Shown in pieces: positions 27,017 to 35,923 of a DNA stretch of 64,000 nt (its first letter is position 1; each line of letters starts with the position of its first letter). The DNA lies in IMG/VR virus record IMGVR_UViG_3300043464_001162, positions 23,045 to 87,044 of that record, one strand, 5' to 3'. A program made the translations under genes and the position numbers. The notes under the pieces were generated by a model. It worked only from the letters and a program-made list of their open reading frames with translations, was not told the DNA's origin and searched no databases. The DNA comes from a virus.

Positions 27017-28222
27017 ATGTTATATAATCCAACAAAAGATAATTTTGACAGATTTATATCTGATTGGGATATAGAAACCGAGTATGTTTTATTTGGTGCA
27101 AGTAAAGAGTGCGTCCAATTCATTAGAAGTTTAGACTTACTAATGGGTGATAAAAAATTAAAAATTAAATATATTGTAGACCATAATATAAAGGATACTA
27201 CAACATTGGATAGTATAAATGAAATTAGTAAATTTTTCAGACAATCAAAAGATATTAAAACCAATAGAACGGATTTAAAATTAATTCATATTGATGACTT
27301 TGATGTAACTAAAAATGAACAAGTTATTATAACAACCGATGTTTATAGACAATTTTATAAAGAGTATTTAGAAAAACATAATATTCAATATACTTGGTAT
27401 AAAAATATAGCATCTATCTGGCCACTCAAATATGAAAACAAAGTTCACATATTTCAAACGGATGTATTGGTTACGGAAAAATGTACATTAGCATGTTCTC
27501 ATTGTAATATGTTTATGCCACATTTTGTTTCACCAAACCATAGAGATTTAGAAATAATAAAATCCGACATTGATTTATTTTTTAACAAAGTAGATTATGT
27601 TAGTGTATTTCATTTAGTAGGTGGTGAACCATTTTTATATCCACACATAGAAGATGTTATTCGTTATGTTCTTACAAATTATATAAGTAAAATTGACAAA
27701 TTAATAATCACAACAAATGGTACAATAAAACCAAAACAAAGTATATTAGACTTATTAAAAAGTAATGATATTATTTTAAGTATTAGTGACTATACCGATA
27801 AATTAGAAAATATAAAATCAAAAGTTTCAAAAGTATTGGAAACTTATAAAACCGAAAATATAAATCATTATGTTCGAACTGAAATTGAATGGTATGATTT
27901 TGGTGATTTAAGAATTAAAAAGAATTTAGAAACGGATACGTTAATTAAGCACTTTGATAGTTGTACGGCACCATTCAGAGGTTTGAACGATGGTAAGTTT
28001 TATTATTGTCATTTAAATACATCAGCGGTATTAACAAAATTATTTCCATTAAATGATAATGATTATGTTGGTTTAAAAGATGTATCAAAAGAAGATTTAA
28101 TTAAATTTGACTTAGGTTATACCGATTTAGGATATATTACATTTTGTGATAATTGTAATGGATGTAATACTGGAATAAAAGTACCAGTAAGTTATGAAAA
28201 ACAAGGTTTAAGAGATTTATGA
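27017..28222 (+). CDS. Radical SAM protein with N-terminal Rossmann-like domain, second of three
   Basis: A 401-residue protein. Residues 1-130 look Rossmann-like (EYVLFGASKECVQFIRSL, KIKYIVDHNI). The radical SAM core follows, with CTLACSHC at about 158-165 and HLVGGEPFLYPHIEDV, then IITTNGT. A C-terminal CDNCNGC suggests an auxiliary iron-sulfur cluster. It starts one base after the ThDP gene and overlaps the HAD gene by 4 bp (ATGA). It probably modifies a sugar or peptide substrate; the reaction is not predictable. Confidence 0.8.
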   Translation: MLYNPTKDNFDRFISDWDIETEYVLFGASKECVQFIRSLDLLMGDKKLKIKYIVDHNIKDTTTLDSINEISKFFRQSKDIKTNRTDLKLIHIDDFDVTKNEQVIITTDVYRQFYKEYLEKHNIQYTWYKNIASIWPLKYENKVHIFQTDVLVTEKCTLACSHCNMFMPHFVSPNHRDLEIIKSDIDLFFNKVDYVSVFHLVGGEPFLYPHIEDVIRYVLTNYISKIDKLIITTNGTIKPKQSILDLLKSNDIILSISDYTDKLENIKSKVSKVLETYKTENINHYVRTEIEWYDFGDLRIKKNLETDTLIKHFDSCTAPFRGLNDGKFYYCHLNTSAVLTKLFPLNDNDYVGLKDVSKEDLIKFDLGYTDLGYITFCDNCNGCNTGIKVPVSYEKQGLRDL

Positions 28223-28656
28223 AAGTAATAATTGATATAGATAATACATTGTCAATCGCCACCGATAGATTTAAATTATCTGAAAAAGAAAACGGAAAAA
28301 CCGATTGGGATTTTGTCCATGCACCTGAAAATCTTATAAAAGACAAACCAAATTTACCAATGATTGAATTGGCAAAAAATTATAAAGAAAATGGTTTTGA
28401 AGTTATCATACTAACAGGCAGACCAGAATCTACAAGAAAGGTAACAAAAGAGTGGTTACAAAAATACAATATACCATACGATAAATTATATATGAGAAGT
28501 TGGGAAGATAATTTTTTAAAAGCACCTGTTTTTAAAAGAAAAATATATGAAAATGAAATAAAAGAAAATGTATTTTGTGCATATGATGATGACCAACGAA
28601 TAATAGATGTTTGGGTTGATTTAGGAATAACCAGTTTTAAAGTTTTTGTGATATAA
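28219..28656 (+). CDS. HAD phosphatase (PseT phosphatase-domain-like)
   Basis: A 145-residue HAD-superfamily protein. Motif I is DIDNT (nucleophile D6, D8), motif II is in VIILTGRPES and motif IV in CAYDDDQRIIDVW. The architecture is like the 3'-phosphatase half of T4 polynucleotide kinase (PseT). In this setting it could equally dephosphorylate a sugar phosphate intermediate. Its start overlaps the upstream radical SAM gene (ATGA) and its stop overlaps the next gene by 1 bp. Confidence 0.75.
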   Translation: MKVIIDIDNTLSIATDRFKLSEKENGKTDWDFVHAPENLIKDKPNLPMIELAKNYKENGFEVIILTGRPESTRKVTKEWLQKYNIPYDKLYMRSWEDNFLKAPVFKRKIYENEIKENVFCAYDDDQRIIDVWVDLGITSFKVFVI

Positions 28657-29648
28657 TGAAATCAATAGACCATTATACTAAATTATTATTAAAAGATAAA
28701 GCTTTACAAAACCCAAACTCATTTGAAGAATTGGGTTATATTTTTTTTGGGCCACTACTATTCAATTTTTTTATTTGGTTAAAATTCGAAGTAAAAGGAA
28801 GTGACCTCATATTGTTTAATTCTAGAGAAGGGTATTTTTTAAAAGATATTTATGAATTATTCAAAATAAAATATAACTTACCAACGGGAGTATATTTTAA
28901 AACATCTAGAAAGATATCGTCTATTGCATCACTTTTTACCAATGAAGATATTTACAAAACATTTGACTCACATAGATATTCAGGAATTTTATCAAATTTA
29001 ATGAAAGATAGATTCGGAATAGAATGTGATAAAAATGATAATATAGATACTAAAACAGAAATTCCAAATATAGATGAATATGTTGAATCGATTTTAAATA
29101 ATGCAAAAAGAGTTAGAAATGACTACGGTAAGTATATAAATAATACAATAGTAAATCATAATAATATAGTAATGATTGATAGTGGATATCAGGGTACAAC
29201 ACAATATAATTTACAAAAAGCCTTTGGTCTATATGTAAGTGGTAGATATATAAATTACAAAGGAAATGAAAATTTATTAGATGTAGTTGGGTTATATGAT
29301 TTTAATAAAACCAATTTTCAAAAAAACATAATATTCTTTGAATCCATTTTTACCGATAAAGTTGGTTCATATATTGATATTGTAGATGGTAATTTTATAA
29401 ACGAAAAAATAGATGAAGATAATCACCATTTTGAAGAAAAGATAAAAATTATAAATGGTATAAAATTATTTATAAATGATATGTTTGTTGTTAATTTTGA
29501 TGAAACATCCGTATCATACGAATACTCCGATTATCTTTTTGATTTAATGTGTAAAGATGGTTTTATTAAAAATGAAAAGTTATTTGATATTTTTTTTCAC
29601 GATAATTATTATGTAAGAGATAGTGTCAAAAAAATAGTAAGACAATAA
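28656..29648 (+). CDS. HAD-like protein of the kind found in glycan clusters
   Basis: A 330-residue protein. LILFNSREGYFLKDIYEL near residue 51, FKTSRKISSIASLF and VMIDSGYQGTTQYNL near residue 173 resemble the large predicted HAD hydrolases (COG5610-like) that accompany glycosyltransferases in surface-polysaccharide loci. The DxGxxGT element is characteristic of them. The classical HAD nucleophile DxD is not obvious. No membrane segment. It is coupled to the preceding small HAD gene (TAATG). Role unknown. Confidence 0.55.
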   Translation: MKSIDHYTKLLLKDKALQNPNSFEELGYIFFGPLLFNFFIWLKFEVKGSDLILFNSREGYFLKDIYELFKIKYNLPTGVYFKTSRKISSIASLFTNEDIYKTFDSHRYSGILSNLMKDRFGIECDKNDNIDTKTEIPNIDEYVESILNNAKRVRNDYGKYINNTIVNHNNIVMIDSGYQGTTQYNLQKAFGLYVSGRYINYKGNENLLDVVGLYDFNKTNFQKNIIFFESIFTDKVGSYIDIVDGNFINEKIDEDNHHFEEKIKIINGIKLFINDMFVVNFDETSVSYEYSDYLFDLMCKDGFIKNEKLFDIFFHDNYYVRDSVKKIVRQ

Positions 29649-29653
29649 TTGTT

Positions 29654-31045
29654 ATGGAAAATATGCAGGGTTCTAAATTTAAGTTTATTTATACGGATTG
29701 GTTTATCCATCATGGAGAAAGAAAACCATTTGGCAATGCTATTCATCCAGTTATTAGAGAATTTATTCAGCATATTCATAAGAATAATCTTAATATAGAT
29801 TATTATAAAATATTACAATATAGTGAAAACGAAAAGGGCATAAAATTTGACCATTCGGAGTTAATAAATTATATTGATAGAAATTTTCCAAAAAATATAA
29901 TATCATTAAATCAAATACAAGAAGATGATTTTACATACATCTATCCTATTGAAGTAAAAGACACATTGGGTGCAATTAATAATCATAATGGATTTGAATT
30001 AAATGGTGAAAAATATAAATGGTATTTAAGAGATATAATACCAACTGAAATATTAGATGGTTGTAGAAGTGGTAAAATAAAAATTTTAATAAGCATAATT
30101 CACGACCCATTATACGATGATTATAATATAAAACAATTCGAAACACAAATGAATCAATTGGGAATAGATGGTTCTAATATTATAATTTTAGGTGGAAGTA
30201 ATTTTCAAGAATATTATGAAAAACATCCGGAAAGTAAAATAAAAATATATAATGGCCATCTTTTTATAAAAGGATATGCGGATATGATGTTATCATTTCC
30301 AACCATTGGTAATTTGGGATATATTTGTGAATTAGTGGATGCATCCGATTTGGATGAAAATGAAATCAGACCATATAAATTTTTGTGTAATAACAAAACA
30401 ATGACAAAGGAACACAGAGTATCCATGGCCTATTTTGCAATAAAATATGATTTATTGAATGAGGGCAAATTTTCCTTTATACAAAAAACAAACAAAGATG
30501 ATTTAATATCACATATATCAAAAATAATTCAAAATCCAAAAGAAGAATATATACAAAAAATAGTTGATATATTACCATATGAATTAGATACACATCACCT
30601 TTCACCAAATGAAAAAACTAATTTTGGTGCAACCAATAATATGAAAGATTGGTATACTGATACTTACATAAATTTAGTTACTGAAACTTTCTTTGGTAGA
30701 AATGTATTTTTATCTGAAAAAATATTTAAACCACTTTCAAACTTGCAACCATTTATTGTTTTGGGAGATTATAGAACTATTCATGAATTAAAAAGATTAG
30801 GATTTAAATCATTTGAACCATTTATAGATGAAAGCTACGATTTAGAAATAGACCCAAAAGAAAGAATAAAAAAGATTGAAATTGAAATTGAAAAATTAAA
30901 AAACAAATCAATTGAAGAAATACACAATTGGTATTATTCTATAAAAGATATATTATTATACAATCAAAAACATATGTATTCATTTAAAAACTATGAATGT
31001 TTTGAAGAGATATTTGAAAAAATAAAATTAGATTACGAAAAATAA
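29654..31045 (+). CDS. Putative glycosyltransferase-like protein, EKxxKP family
   Basis: A 463-residue paralogue of the products at 15846 and 36599. Key region near residue 355: LSEKIFKPLSNLQPFIVLGD, followed by LKRLGFKSFEPFIDESYD. The similarity to the 36599 product (SEKIWKP, QPFILAGP, FHPYIDESYD) is striking. A preceding NLVTETFFG strand supports a GT-B donor site like that of GT10 enzymes, but this is motif-level reasoning only. The C-terminus is a Lys/Glu-rich helix. It begins 5 bp after the previous gene and ends 4 bp before the next. Confidence 0.45.
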   Translation: MENMQGSKFKFIYTDWFIHHGERKPFGNAIHPVIREFIQHIHKNNLNIDYYKILQYSENEKGIKFDHSELINYIDRNFPKNIISLNQIQEDDFTYIYPIEVKDTLGAINNHNGFELNGEKYKWYLRDIIPTEILDGCRSGKIKILISIIHDPLYDDYNIKQFETQMNQLGIDGSNIIILGGSNFQEYYEKHPESKIKIYNGHLFIKGYADMMLSFPTIGNLGYICELVDASDLDENEIRPYKFLCNNKTMTKEHRVSMAYFAIKYDLLNEGKFSFIQKTNKDDLISHISKIIQNPKEEYIQKIVDILPYELDTHHLSPNEKTNFGATNNMKDWYTDTYINLVTETFFGRNVFLSEKIFKPLSNLQPFIVLGDYRTIHELKRLGFKSFEPFIDESYDLEIDPKERIKKIEIEIEKLKNKSIEEIHNWYYSIKDILLYNQKHMYSFKNYECFEEIFEKIKLDYEK

Positions 31046-31049
31046 AACT

Positions 31050-32048
31050 ATGGAACTCACAGGAAAAAAAATTATTGTAACCGGAGCAAACGGACTAGTT
31101 GGTCTACCGGCAGTTAAAAAATGTTTAGAAGAAGGTGCTGCAAAAGTATATGCGGTAGACTTAAGATTTAGTGAAAATTTAAACTTTCTAAAAGGTCAAT
31201 ACCAAGATAGATTAGAATTAGTTAAGACGGATTTAACATATCTTTCTCATTGTGAAAATTTATTTACAATGGATAAGATTGATATCGTATTACACATAGC
31301 CGGAGTAAAAGGCTCACCCGCTAGGTCATCAACACAACCTGCAGATTATTTATTCCCAATGTTAATGTTTAATACAAATATGATTAAAGCATCTTTTGAT
31401 GCTAAAGTTGATTGGTTTGTTTATCTTTCATCGGTTGGAGTTTATAAGCCGGCAGAAGTAATGAACGAAGAAGATACTTGGTCACAAGAAGAAACTTGGG
31501 CATCAACTCCATCTCGTTTAGATTGGCATCCGGGTTGGACAAAAAGAATGGGAGAACTTACTTTGGATTCTTTAAGAGTTCAGTATGGTTGGAAAAACTA
31601 TACCGTTATTAGACCTTCAAACATTTATGGTATCAATGATAACTTTGCACAAGACGCAACAGTAATCAGTTCTAATATTTGGAAATTATTCAATGTAGAA
31701 GGTGATGATATGGTGTGTTGGGGCAATGGTTCATCTCGTAGAGATTTTGTATTTGGTGATGATGTTGCACAAGCTTCAATAGATGTAGTTAAAAAAGAAG
31801 TTAGTGATATTATTAATTTTGGATGTGCAGAGGCAGTGACAATTAAAGAGACAATTGAAACTATTGTTGAATGTTATACCGAAATTACTGGTAAAACTAA
31901 AAATATTGTTTGGGATGAGAGTAAAACAAATGGTGACCCAATTAGATGTTTGGGTGCAAAAAAACAAAAAGAATATGGTATTCTTCCAAAAACTACATTA
32001 AAGGAGGGTATTAAACAATCTATTAAAGAATATAAAAGTAGATTATAA
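31050..32048 (+). CDS. Extended SDR (GDP-fucose-synthase-like) lacking the catalytic tyrosine
   Basis: A 332-residue SDR with a good NAD motif VTGANGLVGLPA (10-21), HIAGVKGSPARS, VYLSSVGVYKP, RPSNIYG and FVFGDDVAQA. It resembles GDP-4-keto-6-deoxymannose epimerase/reductases. Oddity: in the active-site YxxxK the tyrosine position is proline (HPGWTKRMGEL, about 167-171). The lysine is present but the usual proton donor is not. It may be a binding or scaffold protein, or use another residue. Its stop overlaps the next start by 1 bp. Confidence 0.75.
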   Translation: MELTGKKIIVTGANGLVGLPAVKKCLEEGAAKVYAVDLRFSENLNFLKGQYQDRLELVKTDLTYLSHCENLFTMDKIDIVLHIAGVKGSPARSSTQPADYLFPMLMFNTNMIKASFDAKVDWFVYLSSVGVYKPAEVMNEEDTWSQEETWASTPSRLDWHPGWTKRMGELTLDSLRVQYGWKNYTVIRPSNIYGINDNFAQDATVISSNIWKLFNVEGDDMVCWGNGSSRRDFVFGDDVAQASIDVVKKEVSDIINFGCAEAVTIKETIETIVECYTEITGKTKNIVWDESKTNGDPIRCLGAKKQKEYGILPKTTLKEGIKQSIKEYKSRL

Positions 32049-32767
32049 TGAAATTATTTACAATAGGATGTTCATTTACAGAAGGACAAGAATTGGAAAA
32101 CATGAGAACGGAATGTTATGCACACCAGCTAGCAGAAAAATTAAATTTAGAATATTTTAATTTTGGAGCATGTGGTGCATCAAATGATTATATTTTTAGG
32201 AAAGTTTTTGAATTAATTAATTCAAATACATTACAAAGTGATGACATTATTATAATTCAATGGACTCATTACAATAGAAAAGAATTACCTGTAATGTTTA
32301 ATGATAAAGAATGGTATCATTATCTTCCAAATTCATTTCACGCCTATCAAGATAAAACCATACTTAGACAAGGCAAAAATTTAAATGTTCAAAATCAATA
32401 TATGAACCATGATTTGCATAACGATAGAATAGAACTTGAATCCAAAAATAAAAAAGCATTGGATGAATATATTGTTTCTTTTTTACAAGAAGAATACCAA
32501 AAAAATACTACTATAAATTATATAAATGCACTATACACTTACTTAGAACACTTTGGTTATAATCATTTACATTTTTTTGGTTGGGATAGATGTATAATTA
32601 ATTCCGTTTATGATAATGGCCACTGCTTTTTAAATAAATCATTCGGTGGTTATACGGATACATTGTTAAATAATCATCCAGATAAAGAATCTCACAATAG
32701 ATGGGCCCACCTATTATTTGAAAAACTAAATGAAATATACAAAAATAATTTAAAAAATTTAATTTAA
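32048..32767 (+). CDS. SGNH-hydrolase-like protein, second of three
   Basis: A 239-residue protein starting MKLFTIGCSFTEGQELEN, with GCSFT as block I. FGACGASNDYIFRKVFEL is the block II region, DIIIIQWTHYNRKE is block III-like, and HPDKESHNRW lies where the catalytic Asp/His pair is expected. It shares this layout with the genes at 17195 and 32769. It is probably a carbohydrate acyl-esterase or acyltransferase domain acting with the surrounding sugar enzymes. It is translationally coupled to the SDR gene upstream (TAATG). Confidence 0.65.
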   Translation: MKLFTIGCSFTEGQELENMRTECYAHQLAEKLNLEYFNFGACGASNDYIFRKVFELINSNTLQSDDIIIIQWTHYNRKELPVMFNDKEWYHYLPNSFHAYQDKTILRQGKNLNVQNQYMNHDLHNDRIELESKNKKALDEYIVSFLQEEYQKNTTINYINALYTYLEHFGYNHLHFFGWDRCIINSVYDNGHCFLNKSFGGYTDTLLNNHPDKESHNRWAHLLFEKLNEIYKNNLKNLI

Positions 32768-32768
32768 A

Positions 32769-33806
32769 ATGAAACATATAGTAGTATCGGGTTGTTCTTT
32801 TACAAACAATTTTAGAATCAACATAGGTGATGAAAGAAGATGGGAGAGAGACCCGATTGAAGATTGGACGTGGGCAAATTGGTTGCAAGATTATTTAAAA
32901 GAAACACATATTTTACACAATTATGGAACGGTGACACATGATAATAAAAGTATTGTTCGTTCTATAATTTATAAAGTTTCAAACTTATTAAAAGAAGGTA
33001 TATCACCTGAAGATATTATGGTAGTTGCACAATTTACCACATTGATAAGAAATTCATTTTTTATAACTCCAGAAAAATATCATCCTGTAAATCCTGAAAT
33101 TAGATATAGAAAAAATGACGAAAGTTGGGCACATACAACGGATTATCTAATCAATGGTAAAGATAAAAACTCACCCTACGAACATGGATACTTTCACCTA
33201 ACGGGAGGATACAATAAAACAAATAATCCAATAAATGTAGACCCAGTAGTTTTTGAATGGTTGGATGGTGTTATGACTTATACTGAAAGATATTTTGAGT
33301 GGTTTGAATATATTAATATGTTATTAAATTTTCTTCATGTAAATGGAATTACGAAAATTAAATTCTTTAATATGAATAATAACTTCAGCAAAAAATATTT
33401 AAATGAAGGTAGAACCCCACCATATTATCATACACCCAAAGAAAAGTCTGTTTACGAATGTATTATAGAGAATAGAGATATTTGTGATACATGGGAACAA
33501 AAAGAACTGGAATTTGAAAACTCATATGTAAAATCGTATGCAGATAAAATAGACTTTAAAAAATATTTTTGGTTTTTTGAAGAAAATTCCTTACATTTAT
33601 ATGGTGGCATGATTGAATGGAGTATTAGAAATTTTGATTATAATATGGAAGGTAATTTACCAAAAGTATTATGGAGAGAAATGAATGGTATGGATTTAGA
33701 TGAACAAAAAAAATATTTAGAAAGAAGTTGGTATGGTCACACATCATCTATACTAACGAAAAAATTTGTAGAAGATGTGGTATTAAATTGGGATATTTTA
33801 AAATAA
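32769..33806 (+). CDS. SGNH-hydrolase-like protein, third of three (divergent)
   Basis: A 345-residue protein starting MKHIVVSGCSFTNNFRIN, the same block I motif as its neighbour, followed by SNLLKEGISPEDIMVVAQFT and many aromatic residues. The later blocks are poorly conserved: an ENSLHLYGGMIEW segment is near the C-terminus, and no clear Asp-x-x-His is seen. It may therefore bind rather than cleave. It starts one base after the previous gene. Unlike a secreted esterase, it has no signal peptide. Confidence 0.5.
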   Translation: MKHIVVSGCSFTNNFRINIGDERRWERDPIEDWTWANWLQDYLKETHILHNYGTVTHDNKSIVRSIIYKVSNLLKEGISPEDIMVVAQFTTLIRNSFFITPEKYHPVNPEIRYRKNDESWAHTTDYLINGKDKNSPYEHGYFHLTGGYNKTNNPINVDPVVFEWLDGVMTYTERYFEWFEYINMLLNFLHVNGITKIKFFNMNNNFSKKYLNEGRTPPYYHTPKEKSVYECIIENRDICDTWEQKELEFENSYVKSYADKIDFKKYFWFFEENSLHLYGGMIEWSIRNFDYNMEGNLPKVLWREMNGMDLDEQKKYLERSWYGHTSSILTKKFVEDVVLNWDILK

Positions 33807-33811
33807 ATTAT

Positions 33812-34804
33812 ATGAAAAAAACAGACAAGGTTTTAGTTACAGGAGCAAGTGGATTTATAGGTTCACACTTATTAAGGTTATTATATGAAAAAGGTTATAG
33901 AAACCTTCGTTCAACATCATTCAGTAGAGATTTGAGAAACGATTTCGAAGGAACATCGGAAGTAGAACATATTAAAGGAGATTTACAAAATGCAGAGTTT
34001 TGTGAATTGATTAGTAAAGATGTTGATGTAGTATTCCATTGTGCAGCAAACACTTCAAACGCATTAGATACCAAATTCAATCCATTATTACACGTTACTC
34101 CGAATGTGGAGATGAATGTAAACTTAATGGAACAAAGTTGGAAAAACAAAGTTAGAAAGTTTTTATTCATATCATCTAACACAACTTACCCTGATATGGG
34201 AACTGAGTTTTGTACCGAAGATATCAACGTACACGCTACACCAATGTTGCCTGTTTACAAAGCAGTTGGTGGTATGAAAAGATATGGTGAAATGTTATGT
34301 GATTTCTTTTCTAATCAGATTCACGAACCAATGCAATGTTTGATTGTTAGACCCTCAAACGCATTCGGCCCTAATGATAAATTTGATTTTGAAAAATGCC
34401 ACGTTACTCCTGCAAATATCCGTAAGGTAGCAGATGGTTTAAATCCAATTCCAGTTTGGGGTGATGGTACGGAAGTAAGAGATTTGTTGCATGTTGAAGA
34501 TATGGCAGATGGTTTCATCTTTGTAGCAGAAAATAACGATACATATGATATTTTCAATGTATGTTATGGTGAAGGGTTTACAGTAAATGAAACACTTGCA
34601 ACTATTAAAGAATTGGATAACAATACAAATCCAATTGAATATGTAAATAATAAAGCACCAATGATTCCTATTAGATTGTTATCTTCTAAAAAGATTAATG
34701 ATTTAGGATGGAAACCAAAGAGAAACTTAAAAGAAGCTTTAAAAGAAACTATTGAGTGGTATAAAGCAAATAAGCATTTATATAACCCAAATTCAAAGCC
34801 ATAG
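33812..34804 (+). CDS. Extended SDR sugar-nucleotide enzyme with altered active site
   Basis: A 330-residue SDR: NAD motif VTGASGFIGSHL near the start, CAANTSNAL, FLFISSNTTYPDMG, RPSNAFGP, VRDLLHVEDMADGF and GWKPKRNLKEAL. It is an NDP-sugar epimerase/dehydratase by fold. The expected YxxxK reads VGGMK in YKAVGGMKRYGE, so the tyrosine four before the lysine is Val; a tyrosine sits seven before. The ATG at 33812 is preferred, since the longer frame from 33728 overlaps the SGNH gene. The stop overlaps a GTG start of the next gene by 1 bp. Confidence 0.78.
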   Translation: MKKTDKVLVTGASGFIGSHLLRLLYEKGYRNLRSTSFSRDLRNDFEGTSEVEHIKGDLQNAEFCELISKDVDVVFHCAANTSNALDTKFNPLLHVTPNVEMNVNLMEQSWKNKVRKFLFISSNTTYPDMGTEFCTEDINVHATPMLPVYKAVGGMKRYGEMLCDFFSNQIHEPMQCLIVRPSNAFGPNDKFDFEKCHVTPANIRKVADGLNPIPVWGDGTEVRDLLHVEDMADGFIFVAENNDTYDIFNVCYGEGFTVNETLATIKELDNNTNPIEYVNNKAPMIPIRLLSSKKINDLGWKPKRNLKEALKETIEWYKANKHLYNPNSKP

Positions 34805-35922
34805 TGGAGGATAACAAAGATATATTAAAAAAATATGTTTGTGAAATGCCATTTATGTATAGTGATGTACAATGGTTATCACAATTTGTATGTTGCCCTT
34901 CTTGGGCCCCACAAACAATTAGAGTCCACGAAGATGGTAGAGAGAAATGGTCACCCATAGATGAGAGTGATGATGTTATGAGAAATTGGACATCACCACA
35001 AGCACAAGATATTCGTAAATCGGTATTGGATGGTAGTTACAAATATTGCAATCATACAGTATGTCCAAGACTAAATGAATTAATCAACACAGGTAGAAAA
35101 CCATATCTTTTTAAAGAAATAGATGAATTTAGAGAAGTTTATAATATACATACGGAAGAAGATATTATAAATTATAAAACACCTCCTGAAGAAATACTTT
35201 TTGGATTTGACAGAAGTTGTAATTTAAAATGTCCATCTTGTAGAGTTAATTTAATACCAAATGATGATTTAGAATCACTAGAACATAAAGCAAAACTACA
35301 TTTATTAAAATCAATCGAAGATAATTTTGCAAGTGGGCTAAAACGAATAATGGTTACTGGAAGTGGTGACCCATTTTATTCAAAAATATACAGAGATTAC
35401 TTAATTAATTTTGATATAAAAAAATATCCTAAATTAGAACAACTGCAAATAATTACAAATGGTAATTTGTTAGATGAAAAATTGTGGAATCAAATGAAAG
35501 CAACTCCTTACATTAAAACAATAGAAATTAGTATAGATGCAGCTACTAAAGATACTTATGAAAATAAAACAAGACTAAATGGTAATTGGGATAGATTGAT
35601 AAATAACTTAAAATTTTTATCAACTCAAGGACATATAATAGAAGAATTTGTTTGTTCAATGGTTGTTAGTAAACAAAATTACAAAGAGATGTATGATTTT
35701 TACGAATTAATATCTAATATATTTAAAAATTCTAATTTTAAATGGGGAATATCTATAAATTATAGACAGATAGTAGATTGGGGAACATATTCTGCAGAAG
35801 ATTTAAAAGAATTGCAAATATTTAATGAAGACCACACTTTATTTAATGAATTTTTACAAGAACTAAATAAAATACATAATAGAAAATATGTAAATCATAA
35901 TTTTCACCACTTAATAAATTAA
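34804..35922 (+). CDS. Radical SAM protein, third of three
   Basis: A 372-residue radical SAM protein. It starts with GTG at 34804, overlapping the preceding stop by one base. The cluster motif CNLKCPSC is near residues 139-146 in FDRSCNLKCPSC. The N-terminal CCPSWAP and YCNHTVCP add four more cysteines, possibly an auxiliary cluster. IMVTGSGDPF replaces the usual GGEP element. The next gene is the second half of the split ThDP enzyme, one base downstream. Substrate unknown. Confidence 0.78.
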   Translation: MEDNKDILKKYVCEMPFMYSDVQWLSQFVCCPSWAPQTIRVHEDGREKWSPIDESDDVMRNWTSPQAQDIRKSVLDGSYKYCNHTVCPRLNELINTGRKPYLFKEIDEFREVYNIHTEEDIINYKTPPEEILFGFDRSCNLKCPSCRVNLIPNDDLESLEHKAKLHLLKSIEDNFASGLKRIMVTGSGDPFYSKIYRDYLINFDIKKYPKLEQLQIITNGNLLDEKLWNQMKATPYIKTIEISIDAATKDTYENKTRLNGNWDRLINNLKFLSTQGHIIEEFVCSMVVSKQNYKEMYDFYELISNIFKNSNFKWGISINYRQIVDWGTYSAEDLKELQIFNEDHTLFNEFLQELNKIHNRKYVNHNFHHLIN

Positions 35923-35923
35923 T

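Noticed and set aside
33728-33811. N-terminal extension of the second SDR
   Set aside because: Overlaps the SGNH gene and precedes the natural SDR start (KKTDKVLVTGASG).
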